Origin: Gammaproteobacteria bacterium
GTDB lineage: Bacteria; Gemmatimonadota; Gemmatimonadetes; Longimicrobiales; Gaopeijiaceae
Direction: 5' to 3'
DNA: 64,000 nt
Assembly (NCBI GenBank): GCA_028820325.1
Contig: JAPPJO010000020.1
Coordinates: forward strand, 1-64,000
In this document: in pieces, positions 36,287-45,329 of the stretch
Layout of the letters: every line of letters starts with the position of its first letter
Numbering within the stretch: the first letter of the stretch is position 1
Notes under the pieces: generated by a model
Database searches by the model: none
Seen by the model: only the letters and a program-made list of their open reading frames with translations
What the model was told of the DNA's origin: nothing
Position numbers and translations under genes: made by a program

Positions 36287-37435
36287 GTGATCCGGGTCGC
36301 GATCCTGGGATCCACGGGATCCGTCGGGCGCAGCGCGCTCGAGGTCATGGGCCGGCATCCGGAGCGCTTCCGCGTGGTCGCGCTGGCCGCCAACCGCTCG
36401 GTAGCCGTGCTTCGCGAGCAGGCGGCGCTGCATCGGCCGCGCCGGGTGGTGGTCGCCGACCCCGGCGCCGGGAGGCTCGACCTCCCCGGCGTGTCGTCCG
36501 CCTACGGCCGCGAGGCTCTGATCGAACTCGCGGGGAACAGCGACGCGGATGTGGTCGTCAATGCCCTGGTGGGAGTCTCGGGCCTGGAGCCCACCCTCGC
36601 CGTGCTGCGGGCGGGCAAGCGTCTCGCGCTGGCCAACAAGGAGTCGCTGGTGGCCGGAGGCGAACTCGTCAACGAAACGGCGCGTTCGGGAGGCGGTGAG
36701 CTGGTGCCGGTCGATTCGGAACACAGCGCGATTCTGCAGTGTCTCGCCGGCAGCGACCCCGGGCATGTGGCCCGCATCGTGCTGACCGCTTCGGGCGGTC
36801 CTTTTCGCCGCTGGGACGCGTCGCGAATGAACGACGTCACGCCCGCCGACGCGCTGCGCCATCCCACCTGGAACATGGGTTCCAAGATCACCATCGACTC
36901 GGCCACGCTCGCGAACAAGGCGCTGGAGGTCATCGAGGCACATTTCCTGTATCGGATGGAGTATGAACGCATCGACGTGGTCGTTCATCCGCAATCGATC
37001 GTCCACTCCTTCGTGGAATTCACGGACGGCTCGGTCGTGGCGCAACTCGGCCTTCCCACCATGGAACTGCCCATCCTGTACGCGCTGACACACCCGGAAC
37101 GGATCGACGACGTCCGCCTGCGAACGTTCCGTCCTTCGCGCCTGTCGGATCTCACGTTCGAGGAACTGGACCGGCCGCGGTTCCCCCTGTTCGAACTGGG
37201 CGTGCAGGCCGGGCGCGCCGGTGGCTGGGCGCCGACGGTCTTCAACGCGGCCAACGAGGTGGCTGTGCACGCATTCCTGGAGGGCGTGCTACCCTTCAGA
37301 GAGATGGCGGTGGTGGTGGGAGCGGCGCTGGAGCGAACTCCTCCAGGAAGGATCAGGTCGGTCGAAGACGTGCTCGGCGTGGATGCCGAGGCCCGGCGCG
37401 TGACCCGGGAATCCATCGAGGCGGTGGTCGCGTAA
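36287..37435 (+). CDS. dxr: 1-deoxy-D-xylulose 5-phosphate reductoisomerase
   Basis: A 382-residue NADPH-dependent enzyme of the MEP isoprenoid pathway. It has the N-terminal ILGSTGSVGRSALEVM Rossmann motif, NKESLVAGG, SEHSAILQCL and KITIDSATLANKALEVIEAH, which includes metal and substrate ligands. GTG 36287 fits the family start. It feeds precursors to UppS, whose gene is two upstream. Confidence 0.96.
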   Translation: MIRVAILGSTGSVGRSALEVMGRHPERFRVVALAANRSVAVLREQAALHRPRRVVVADPGAGRLDLPGVSSAYGREALIELAGNSDADVVVNALVGVSGLEPTLAVLRAGKRLALANKESLVAGGELVNETARSGGGELVPVDSEHSAILQCLAGSDPGHVARIVLTASGGPFRRWDASRMNDVTPADALRHPTWNMGSKITIDSATLANKALEVIEAHFLYRMEYERIDVVVHPQSIVHSFVEFTDGSVVAQLGLPTMELPILYALTHPERIDDVRLRTFRPSRLSDLTFEELDRPRFPLFELGVQAGRAGGWAPTVFNAANEVAVHAFLEGVLPFREMAVVVGAALERTPPGRIRSVEDVLGVDAEARRVTRESIEAVVA

Positions 37436-37474
37436 TGGCGCGCGGCTCGTGAGCGGGCGCATACAGGGAGAGGG

Positions 37475-38833
37475 ATGATGGCGTTGCTGGCGACAATCGT
37501 TGTCCTGGGCGTTCTGATCCTCGTCCACGAACTTGGCCACTTCTGGGCGGCCAAGGCCGTGGGCGTAAAGGTCCTGCGCTTCTCCATCGGGCTGGGGCCG
37601 CGGGTTCTCGGTTTTCGCCGCGGCGATACCGAATACGTGATCTCGGCGATTCCGCTGGGCGGGTACGTCAAGATGAGCGGCATGGCCGATGAGGTCATGG
37701 ACCAGGTGGAGGGAGGTGGCGGCGAGGTGCGGCGGGGACCCGCGCCAACGGACTTCGACGGCAAGCCGGTCTGGGCGCGCGCGCTGGTGCTGTCGGCGGG
37801 CGTGATCATGAACATGATCTTCGCCTTCGCGGCGTATACTACGATCGCCGCGGGCTGGGGCCGGGTGGAGGCGGACGAGACCCGGCTCGGCTACGTGGAC
37901 ATGGAGCTGCTGCCCCCGGGCGCGGAACCGCTGGGGGGGCTTCCCGTCGGCGCGCGCGTTACGCGGGTGGGCGACCGCGATGTGGTCCACTGGGGGGATG
38001 TGCGTGAGGGATTCCTGTCGGCACGGGGCGAGACGATCACGGTGGAAACCGAGTCCCCGCGCGTGACGGTCTCGGTGCCGGTGCCCGACGATCCTTCCGC
38101 GCGCGAGCGCCTGGCATTGGCCCTCGACTACTGGATCGAAGCCGAAGTCCTGGACGTCGAGCTCGGGATGCCCGCGGCGGGCGCGGGCGTGCAGCCGGGG
38201 GACCGCGTGCTGGCCGTGGACGGTGTAGCCGTGGATAACTGGGCGCTGTTCCGGCAGGAGATCATGCGCCGTCCCGGTCGCACGGTCGAACTTCAACTGG
38301 CGCGCGACGGCGCTCTGATAGAGATCGCGGTGCCCCTCGCAACGCGTGAGGAAAGGGGGCCCGACGGGGAGATCAGGACCGTAGGTCAGGTCGGCATTCT
38401 GGCTCCGGTGGCCGATCCGGTGTACGTGCCCGTTCCGCTGACCCGCGCTGCGGTCATCGGATATCGGGACACCGTGGGCACCACCCGCATGATCCTCGCG
38501 TTCCTCGGCGATCTCGTGACCGGGAGCGTCTCCCCGCGCAATGTGGGCAGCATCGTCACCATCGGAACGCTGTCCGGCCAGGCGGCAGAGGCGGGGATTC
38601 AGACCTTCCTGCGCTTCATGGCTCTGTTCTCGGTGAATCTGGCGATCCTGAACCTGCTTCCCATTCCGATACTGGACGGCGGACATCTCGTTTTTCTCGG
38701 GATCGAGGCCGTCAGAGGGAGGGCGCTCAGCCTGGAGCAGCGGCTGCGCTGGAGCCGGGTCGGCTTCCTGGTGCTCATGGGCATCATGGTCTGGGCGCTC
38801 TCCAACGACATCCTGCGCGTGCTGGGGTTGTGA
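37475..38833 (+). CDS. rseP: RseP-type intramembrane site-2 protease
   Basis: A 452-residue membrane zinc protease. HELGH at residues 18-22 is the zinc site, and the C-terminal LNLLPIPILDGGHL is the matching NPDG-type motif with the third ligand Asp. A periplasmic PDZ region lies between, with AGVQPGDRVLAVDGVAV near 240. In E. coli RseP cuts the anti-sigma factor RseA and signal-peptide remnants; rseA/rpoE are not in this window. GGGAGAGGG precedes the tandem ATGs. It ends the plus-strand operon; bamA, which often follows, is absent. Confidence 0.95.
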   Translation: MMALLATIVVLGVLILVHELGHFWAAKAVGVKVLRFSIGLGPRVLGFRRGDTEYVISAIPLGGYVKMSGMADEVMDQVEGGGGEVRRGPAPTDFDGKPVWARALVLSAGVIMNMIFAFAAYTTIAAGWGRVEADETRLGYVDMELLPPGAEPLGGLPVGARVTRVGDRDVVHWGDVREGFLSARGETITVETESPRVTVSVPVPDDPSARERLALALDYWIEAEVLDVELGMPAAGAGVQPGDRVLAVDGVAVDNWALFRQEIMRRPGRTVELQLARDGALIEIAVPLATREERGPDGEIRTVGQVGILAPVADPVYVPVPLTRAAVIGYRDTVGTTRMILAFLGDLVTGSVSPRNVGSIVTIGTLSGQAAEAGIQTFLRFMALFSVNLAILNLLPIPILDGGHLVFLGIEAVRGRALSLEQRLRWSRVGFLVLMGIMVWALSNDILRVLGL

Positions 38834-38872
38834 CGCCGAACCGCCCCGGCGGCAGGGCCTGGAACGACGGCT

Positions 38873-39694
38873 TCAGAGAAACGACAGCTGCTCGGGACCG
38901 CGTTCCCGGCGCAGGGTGTCGACGCACAGCATCTCCGTAGGCTCCTCCTGCCGGGCAACGCCCAGAAAGCCCCGGTATCCCGCCCTGGCCAGTGCCCGAG
39001 AGACGGTTTCACGCGCCAGCTCGGGTGTGTTGCACTCCGCAGAGAGGTGGGCGAGCAGTATGCCGGCGAGGCGGGGATGGAGGAGATCCCGGGCAAGACG
39101 GGCGGCCGCGCGGTTGGACAGGTGCCCGTGGCTGGATGCGATGCGCGACTTGACGGCGGCGGGGTAGGAACTCTGGTGGAGAAGCGTCTCGTCGTGATTG
39201 GCTTCCAGGACCAGGAAGTCGCAGCCCGCGAGCGCGTGGCGTACGATCGCGGTGGACCGGCCGAGATCGGTCGCGAGCCCGACGCGGGCGCCGGATCCGA
39301 CATCGACCAGGGCGATGGCCACCGGATCGGCCGCGTCGTGTACGGTCATGAACGGTTCCACGCGCAGGTCCTCGACGCCGAAGGCTCGCCCGGGCCGGTA
39401 TTCCACAACCTGTTCCGACCCGCGGAACAGGCGGCCGCACGCCTTGCGGGTGGCTTCGGTAAGGCAAACGGGGATGCCGTGACGTCGCGCCAGCACCCCG
39501 CTGCCGCGGGTGTGATCTCCGTGCTCGTGCGTGAGGATGATGGCCGAGAGTTCACCCGCCTCGGCTCCGACCAGCCCAAGGCGGCGCTCGGTCTCGCGCG
39601 CGCTGAAGCCGGCGTCCACCAGGACAGCCGCACGCCCGGAGCGGACCAGAATCGAGTTGCCCTTGCTGCCGCTGCCCAGCACGCAGATCTGCAC
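38873..39694 (-). CDS. Metallo-beta-lactamase-fold hydrolase (YycJ/WalJ type)
   Basis: 273 residues. The N-terminal CVLGSGSKGNSILVRSG and the metal motif ILTHEHGDHTRG (HxHxDH) near 54-65 identify a metallo-beta-lactamase-fold hydrolase. EANHD and HGHLSN supply further ligands. This pattern matches the YycJ/WalJ group of small nuclease-like hydrolases rather than RNase Z or glyoxalase II. The GTG start lies 20 bases after the GlmU-like gene on the same strand. It is convergent with rseP, with about 40 bases between stops and no T-tract terminator. Confidence 0.85.
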   Translation of the reverse strand: MQICVLGSGSKGNSILVRSGRAAVLVDAGFSARETERRLGLVGAEAGELSAIILTHEHGDHTRGSGVLARRHGIPVCLTEATRKACGRLFRGSEQVVEYRPGRAFGVEDLRVEPFMTVHDAADPVAIALVDVGSGARVGLATDLGRSTAIVRHALAGCDFLVLEANHDETLLHQSSYPAAVKSRIASSHGHLSNRAAARLARDLLHPRLAGILLAHLSAECNTPELARETVSRALARAGYRGFLGVARQEEPTEMLCVDTLRRERGPEQLSFL

Positions 39695-39714
39695 GACCGC
39701 TCCGGACCCGCCGG

Positions 39715-41007
39715 CTAGTCGGCGCCGGCCACGCTGAGCCAGGCACGCTCGAGAACGGCCTGCATCTCCGGCGCAAGCCGAACGCCCCTGCGGCTCATGA
39801 CATGCGCCGCCGTGTCCAGAAAGCGGTTCAGCTCAAAGAGCGGCGCTTCGGGCGCCGCGCCCCATCGAAAGGGCGGGAGATGGCTCGTCGGGGCCGTTGC
39901 GCCGAACAGGTTGCAGCCTGCTCCGATGACCGCGCCGGTGTTCAGGAGCGTTCCAATGCCGGTCTTGACGTGGTCGCCCAGAAGGCAGCCCAGCTTGCCC
40001 AGACCGGATGGCACGGCGCCTTCGCCCGTACGGACCTTCACGTCGCGATAGTCATTGCGAAGATCGCTGTTCGTGGTCATCGCGCCCAGGTTCACCCAGC
40101 GGCCGAGGTACGAGCGGCCCAGGAAGCCGCCGTGGGCCTTGTTGTCGTAGCCGAGCAGGACGCTCTTCTCGATGTCGCCGCGGATTCTGCATGCCCGACC
40201 CACGTAGGAAGCGCATATCCTTCCACCGAGGACGGTCGAGCCGGGTCCCACATACAGCGGACCCTCCAGGCGAGCCGGCCCGCACACGCGCACGCCCTCG
40301 CCGAGGACGATAGGCCCCGGGCCCGTGTCCAGCATCACGCCCGGCTCGACGGCGGCACCGGGGCCCAGGGTGAAGAGGCCGTCTCCCAGCAGGTGGACGC
40401 CGGGGGGGAGGGAGGACCCCGAGGGTGGGATCGCCATTCCACCCTCGCGCGCCCCCACCGGCCGCCCCCCGGCCCGGCTCGACGGCGTGGACGCGAGAGG
40501 GGCGAACATCCCGGCCTCGAGGTCTTCACGGAGCTGCGCGGGCATCCGTGACACCAGCTCCCAGACGTGCTCCAGCACGAATCCTTCCAGCTCGATTCCG
40601 GCCTTCGTCCGGGGAGCGGCAGCGGGATCCGCGATGTCAAGCGGTTGGGGAAGCGGGGCACCGGAAGGGAGGCTCCACCCGACGGTCGTGCCGTCGATGC
40701 GCAGTTCGGCGGGGACCGGAGGCAGCTGCCGCGGCCGGCTCCGCACCACGGCCCGGCTGGACATCAGGATGCGGTGGAGGCCGCGCCCCACGTCGGAGGC
40801 CACGAGTGCCTCGGGCGCTTCGTCTTCCCGGAAACCGGCGAGGCGGGCGCCTGCAAGATGACCGCCGTACTCCACACCCCACGCGCGGGCTGCCCGCTCC
40901 CAGAGCCGTAGCGCGCCAAGCACCAGTTCGGCTGCGGGGCGTGTCAGGGCAAACGGCTCCCAGCGCCGGGCGCGGGCGTCGTCGAACAGGTAGAGACGGG
41001 CGCTCAC
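39715..41007 (-). CDS. GlmU-like sugar nucleotidyltransferase family protein
   Basis: 430 residues. The N-terminus (LYLFDDARARRWEPFALTRP) matches the GlmU-like nucleotidyltransferase family in which the usual GG-rich pyrophosphorylase loop is degenerate. The C-terminal half is a left-handed beta-helix with hexapeptide-type repeats (GPGAAVEPGVMLDTG, VYVGPGSTVLGG-like) and a GLGKLGCLLGDHVKTGIGTL segment. It may be an acyl- or nucleotidyltransferase acting on a sugar nucleotide. The substrate is unknown. GTG 41007 overlaps the upstream manC-type stop by four bases. Confidence 0.75.
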   Translation of the reverse strand: MSARLYLFDDARARRWEPFALTRPAAELVLGALRLWERAARAWGVEYGGHLAGARLAGFREDEAPEALVASDVGRGLHRILMSSRAVVRSRPRQLPPVPAELRIDGTTVGWSLPSGAPLPQPLDIADPAAAPRTKAGIELEGFVLEHVWELVSRMPAQLREDLEAGMFAPLASTPSSRAGGRPVGAREGGMAIPPSGSSLPPGVHLLGDGLFTLGPGAAVEPGVMLDTGPGPIVLGEGVRVCGPARLEGPLYVGPGSTVLGGRICASYVGRACRIRGDIEKSVLLGYDNKAHGGFLGRSYLGRWVNLGAMTTNSDLRNDYRDVKVRTGEGAVPSGLGKLGCLLGDHVKTGIGTLLNTGAVIGAGCNLFGATAPTSHLPPFRWGAAPEAPLFELNRFLDTAAHVMSRRGVRLAPEMQAVLERAWLSVAGAD

Positions 41008-42131
41008 GTCCGTTGGGCGCGCGACGAGGAGGGCAGCCGCTGCACGAGGCGCTTGAGTTCGCGGGCGTGCTCGCGGGTCGTGACCATCGTCACGTCCCCC
41101 GCGACGACCACGACCATCTCGCGGACGCCGAACAACACCACCCGCCCGCCTTCGCTGTACACGATGTTGTCGTCACTCTCAACGCAGACGACATCGCCGG
41201 CCCGGGTGTTCCCGCGGTGGTCGGGCGTCCGCGTCCGGGCGAGCGCCTCCCAGCTGCCCACATCATCCCAGTCAAAGGATACCGGAAGCATGGCGCACGA
41301 GCGGCTGCGTTCCAGCACGGCCTCGTCGACGCTGACCGTAGGCGCGTGGCGGAAGAAGCCGTTCACGTCGCCGTCCTCGAGTCGCGGAAGCAGGGCGGCG
41401 ATGCCGGGAGCGTGCGCGCGCAGCTCCTTCAGGAACACCGATGCCCGCCAGACGAAGATGCCCGTGTTCCACAGGAACCCCTGGCGAATGTACTCGGCGG
41501 CCCGCCCGGCGTCGGGTTTCTCGTGAAAGCGCAGCACACGCCGGGGAGGCTCGCCTGCCCCGCCGCGGGCGGCTCCGTCCAGCGCGTCGCCGGGTTGCAG
41601 GTATCCGTAGCCGGTATCGGGACGATCCGGCCGGGCCCCGACGGTCAGCAGGACATCGTCTCGGGCCGCGATCCGCAACGCGCGCGCGACGAGCGATCGG
41701 AACGCGGCGGCGGGACGTATGACATGGTCCGAATGCAGGGAAACGATCACCGCGTCCGGATCGCTTCGCCAGGCGCGCCAGGTCGCCCAGGTGAGTGCCG
41801 GTGCCGTGCTGCGCGGCCGCGATTCCCAGAGGAAGCAACCGGGAGGTAACTCCGGCAGCGCGGAAGTCAGCGGCGACTCCAGGTGCCGTCCCGCGACGAT
41901 CCGCAACCGGCCGGCCGGGACCAGCTCCAGCGCGCGCAGGACCGTGTCGGCTACGAGGGGGCGACTCGATACCAGCGGCAGGAGCTGCTTGGGGCGAGCG
42001 GGCGTGCTGGTGGGCCAGAACCGGGAACCGGCGCCACCCGCGAGGATGACGACCCGGAGGTGGGGGTCGGCGGGGGTCAACGCCGCTCGCTGATGCGGGT
42101 CGGAATGCACGCGGAAACTTACCCGCGGCAC
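41004..42131 (-). CDS. manC: Mannose-1-phosphate guanylyltransferase
   Basis: A 375-residue nucleotidyltransferase making GDP-mannose. VILAGGAGSRFWPTSTPARP with KQLLPL near 27-52 is the activating and GTP-binding motif. SLHSDHVI carries the metal Asp, and VGARPDRPDTGYGYLQPGD and FHEKPD follow the known order. It lacks the C-terminal isomerase domain of bifunctional ManC. The GTG at 42131 or an in-frame GTG at 42110 may be the start. It heads a three-gene minus-strand operon with the GlmU-like and hydrolase genes. Confidence 0.9.
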   Translation of the reverse strand: MPRVSFRVHSDPHQRAALTPADPHLRVVILAGGAGSRFWPTSTPARPKQLLPLVSSRPLVADTVLRALELVPAGRLRIVAGRHLESPLTSALPELPPGCFLWESRPRSTAPALTWATWRAWRSDPDAVIVSLHSDHVIRPAAAFRSLVARALRIAARDDVLLTVGARPDRPDTGYGYLQPGDALDGAARGGAGEPPRRVLRFHEKPDAGRAAEYIRQGFLWNTGIFVWRASVFLKELRAHAPGIAALLPRLEDGDVNGFFRHAPTVSVDEAVLERSRSCAMLPVSFDWDDVGSWEALARTRTPDHRGNTRAGDVVCVESDDNIVYSEGGRVVLFGVREMVVVVAGDVTMVTTREHARELKRLVQRLPSSSRAQRT

Positions 42132-42164
42132 AGTGTAAAATCAACGGAATTCACCGCGCCGGGG

Positions 42165-42193
42165 TTGACCCGCCGGAGCCGTCGGGGTAGTCT
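42165..42193 (+). promoter_or_regulatory. Possible promoter of the lipoprotein gene
   Basis: TTGACC (5 of 6) is spaced 17 bases from TAGTCT (3 of 6). It lies in the 130-base divergent gap between manC and the lipoprotein gene, and the predicted start is about 60 bases before the ATG. Confidence 0.35.
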
Positions 42194-42261
42194 TTGCGCG
42201 CTCCGCGAGCAGGCTGTCGGTTCGCGGGAGCCAGCCCTTCCTCCGTTGCCAAACAGTCGTC

Positions 42262-42822
42262 ATGCGTTCGCTCGGGATCATCCTCCTTCTCCCTTCGCTG
42301 ATTGCCACCGCTGCGTGCGGAAGAGATCCTTTCGCGCTCGAGTGGATCGCCTCCGCCGATACGGTGCGCCTGTACGCGATCTCCCGCCCCGAGCCCAACG
42401 TCGAAACAGGCTTCGACTTCGGTGCCCGGCACGCGGTCCGCATCGAAGCCCCCGCCACCACCTCAGCCTGGGACCTGGCCGTGGACATCGAAGGCGGCAG
42501 GGCCGTCTTCCTGACCCCCGGATTCTTCGGCGTCGACTCGGATGCGGCGCTGGTGGAGCTGCCCGACGAGAACTTCGACGACATCGAGGAAGCCCCCGAG
42601 GACGATGACGTGTACATCGAGGACCAGGCGGTACCGGTGAACCTCGGGAGCCTTTACGTGGTGCGCACGCGGCGCTTGCGCTCCAACTACGGGCAGCTCT
42701 GCAACCACTACGCGAAGATGGTCCCCCTGGACGTGGACCGTGTTGAACGCACCGTGGTCTTCGTGTTCGACACCAACGGGATCTGCAACAGCCGCAAGAT
42801 GCAGCCGGACATCTTCCCCTGA
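42262..42822 (+). CDS. Putative lipoprotein of unknown function (HmuY-like pattern)
   Basis: 186 residues with a lipoprotein signal (LGIILLLPSLIATAAC, lipobox ending at Cys19). The mature part has a SAWDLAVDIEGG segment and short beta strands. This recalls the HmuY-type fold found in Bacteroidota and Gemmatimonadota, but only weakly. An acidic stretch (DFDDIEEAPEDDD-like, about residues 107-121) and two late Cys (LCNHY and ICNSR) are notable. It precedes serS by 31 bases and may share its transcript. No function can be assigned. Confidence 0.6.
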   Translation: MRSLGIILLLPSLIATAACGRDPFALEWIASADTVRLYAISRPEPNVETGFDFGARHAVRIEAPATTSAWDLAVDIEGGRAVFLTPGFFGVDSDAALVELPDENFDDIEEAPEDDDVYIEDQAVPVNLGSLYVVRTRRLRSNYGQLCNHYAKMVPLDVDRVERTVVFVFDTNGICNSRKMQPDIFP

Positions 42823-42853
42823 ACCCCATCTGCCCCCAAACCCTTCCTGGGCC

Positions 42854-44131
42854 ATGCTCGACCTGCGGATGATTCGGGCGCGACCGGATCTGGTTCGTGC
42901 CGGAATAGCGCGGCGCGGCATCGCCGGCGGGGCCGCCCTGGTCGAACACCTGCTCGCGCTCGACGAGCGGCGCCGGTCCTCGATCGGAGAAGCCGATGAG
43001 CTCAGGGCGCACCGCAACACCGTTTCCCGCCGCATCGGGGAACTGAGGCGGAAGGGTGAATCGGCGGACGGGCTGATCGACGAAATGCGCAAGGTGGGCG
43101 GCCGCATCGACGCGCTCGGCGAAGTGGTGCAGGATGCGGAGGCGCACATCCGCGATATCCTGCTGGAGATGCCCAACCTGCCGCTGCCGGAAGTACCGGA
43201 TGGGGGGGAGGAATCCAACGCGCTTGTGCGCAAATGGGGGACGAAGCGGAACTTCGATTTCGAGCCCAGACCACACTGGGAGCTGGGGGAGGGCCTGGGG
43301 CTCCTCGACCTCGCGCGCGGGGCAAGGATCTCGGGTTCGGGATTTCCGGTTCTCACGGGCCGGGGCGCCCGCCTGCAGCGGGAGCTGATCGGCTACATGC
43401 TCGATCTGCATGTCCGCGAGCACGGCTATACCGAGATGCGCGTGCCCTACATGGTCACCCGCGAGAGCCTCACCGCCACCGGCCATCTCCCGAAGTTCGA
43501 GGAGGATGCGTACGTCACGACCCTGGACGACCTCTGGCTGATCCCCACTTCCGAAGTGCCGCTCACCAACATGCACCGGGGCGAGATCCTCTCCGCGGAC
43601 GAACTGCCTCTTCGCTACACCGCCTATTCACCCTGCTTCCGGCGCGAAGCGGGCGCTGCGGGCGCCGATACCCGCGGCCTGCTGCGCGTGCATCAGTTCG
43701 ACAAGGTCGAGCTGGTGCGCTACGAGACCCCCGAGCGCAGCCGAGAGGCACTCGAGGAGATGACCGCGGAAGCCGAGGTGGTTCTGCAGCGCTTGGGGCT
43801 TCCCTATCGGGTTCTCAGCCTGGCGACGGGCGATCTGGGCTTCTGGTCGTCCATGACCTACGATCTGGAGGTCTGGGCCCCGGGCGTGCGCCGCTGGCTG
43901 GAAGTGTCGAGCGTCAGCACTACCACCGACTACCAGGCTCGGCGCGCGAACCTGCGGTATCGGCCCCATCCCGGCCGCAAGCCGGAATTCGTGCACACGT
44001 TGAACGGTTCGGCGCTCGCTCTGCCGCGGCTGCTGGTGGCCCTGCTGGAGACCGGCCAGGATGAGGACGGCAGCGTGACCCTGCCGGAGCCGCTGGCCGA
44101 GCGACTCGGGGCCGGTCGCCTGCTGCCCTGA
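42854..44131 (+). CDS. serS: Seryl-tRNA synthetase
   Basis: A 425-residue class II synthetase. The N-terminal coiled-coil arm (about 30-105) is followed by LLEMPNLPLPEVPDG, then the catalytic core. Motif 2 is FRREAGAAGADTRGLLRVHQF, slightly over-long here so only its key part applies (FRREAG ... LLRVHQF). Motif 3 includes LNGSALALPRLLVALLE. ATG 42854 is the family start; the longer frame upstream runs into the lipoprotein gene. Confidence 0.97.
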   Translation: MLDLRMIRARPDLVRAGIARRGIAGGAALVEHLLALDERRRSSIGEADELRAHRNTVSRRIGELRRKGESADGLIDEMRKVGGRIDALGEVVQDAEAHIRDILLEMPNLPLPEVPDGGEESNALVRKWGTKRNFDFEPRPHWELGEGLGLLDLARGARISGSGFPVLTGRGARLQRELIGYMLDLHVREHGYTEMRVPYMVTRESLTATGHLPKFEEDAYVTTLDDLWLIPTSEVPLTNMHRGEILSADELPLRYTAYSPCFRREAGAAGADTRGLLRVHQFDKVELVRYETPERSREALEEMTAEAEVVLQRLGLPYRVLSLATGDLGFWSSMTYDLEVWAPGVRRWLEVSSVSTTTDYQARRANLRYRPHPGRKPEFVHTLNGSALALPRLLVALLETGQDEDGSVTLPEPLAERLGAGRLLP

Positions 44132-44146
44132 GGAGGCGACGGGCGG

Positions 44147-45325
44147 GTGTCGCCGAAGCGCTGGTACGTCGGGCTCGCGGCGCTCTTCGTGGCACTGGCC
44201 GGATGGTATCTGCTCTACACGCAGCAGATCGTGCGCGCACTGCGGGCCGACAGCGAGATCTTCACGCGCATCTATGCCGAGGTCATGGAAGGCCTGACCG
44301 ACCCCGAGGAAGGCAGTTCCATCCAGGCGCTCAGGGGGCTTCAACTGCTGATCACCGAGTCGGGCGTGCCGTTCGTAATGACCGGACCAGGAGACACCGT
44401 GCTGGCCGTCGAGAACCTTCCCTTCGATGTGGATCTCGGCTCGGCGCAGGGGCAGGAGCGGGTGCGCGGCTACATCAACACCCTGGATCAGCGCAGTCCC
44501 CCGGTCGGCGATCCCGAAGTCCAGCTCATCCACTACGGCCCACCTCCGATTCTGACGCGCCTGCGCTGGATTCCATGGCTTCAGGCGGGGGGGCTGGCGC
44601 TGGTCGTGCTCATGCTGGCGGGACTGGTGCGATACCAGCGCAGAGTGGCTGGAGAGCGCGCCTGGACGGTGATGGCCCGCGAACTCGCACACCAGCTGGG
44701 TACCCCGATCTCTTCGCTGCACGGCTGGGTCGAAGTACTCAAGCTGCCCGCGCCCGAGCGGCCCGGAGAGCTGTCCGACGGCGAGATCCTGCACGAGCTC
44801 GACGATGATGTCGAGCGCCTCGAACGCGTTACCCGCCGATTCGAACTGATCGGCCGGGAGCCTGCGCTCGGGCAGGTCGACCTGACCCGCGTGCTGGAGG
44901 AGCTGGAGGGCTACTTCCGTTCCCGCCTCCCCAGCCTGGCGTCGGAAGTGGAACTGGTGATGGAAGTTCCCCCCGATCTGCCCGCGGTCAGGGGACACCA
45001 TGTCCTGCTCAGTTGGGCTCTCGAGAACGTGCTCAAGAATTCGCTCGACGCCCTGGCCGGGCGCGGGGGCCGGATTTCGATCACATGCTCCGGGTCGGGT
45101 GCGGGATGGGTGGATGTGCGCATCGCGGATACCGGTCCCGGAATCGATCCCGCCGTGCGCGACGACATCTTCGAACCCGGTGTTACCACCAAGGCGAGCG
45201 GCTGGGGCGTGGGGCTCACGCTGGCGCGCCGCATCGTGCAGGGCGTGCACCGCGGGAAGCTCGAGCTGGTGTCGGAGTGGGAGCCAGGCGCGACCTTCAA
45301 CATACGACTTCCGTCCGAGGCCTGA
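44147..45325 (+). CDS. Orphan sensor histidine kinase with HQLGTP H-box
   Basis: A 392-residue membrane kinase. Two membrane segments (about 6-25 and 143-163) flank a periplasmic domain of about 115 residues. There is no evident HAMP or PAS. The H-box reads MARELAHQLGTPISSLHGW (His about 182), a variant of the usual HEIRNP form that is seen in some Bacteroidota/Gemmatimonadota kinases. The ATPase domain has ENVLKNSLDAL, IADTGPGIDP and GWGVGLTLARRI. The GTG start follows serS by 15 bases and the gene ends 4 bases before the helicase start. No response regulator is adjacent. Confidence 0.85.
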   Translation: MSPKRWYVGLAALFVALAGWYLLYTQQIVRALRADSEIFTRIYAEVMEGLTDPEEGSSIQALRGLQLLITESGVPFVMTGPGDTVLAVENLPFDVDLGSAQGQERVRGYINTLDQRSPPVGDPEVQLIHYGPPPILTRLRWIPWLQAGGLALVVLMLAGLVRYQRRVAGERAWTVMARELAHQLGTPISSLHGWVEVLKLPAPERPGELSDGEILHELDDDVERLERVTRRFELIGREPALGQVDLTRVLEELEGYFRSRLPSLASEVELVMEVPPDLPAVRGHHVLLSWALENVLKNSLDALAGRGGRISITCSGSGAGWVDVRIADTGPGIDPAVRDDIFEPGVTTKASGWGVGLTLARRIVQGVHRGKLELVSEWEPGATFNIRLPSEA

Positions 45326-45329
45326 TCCG

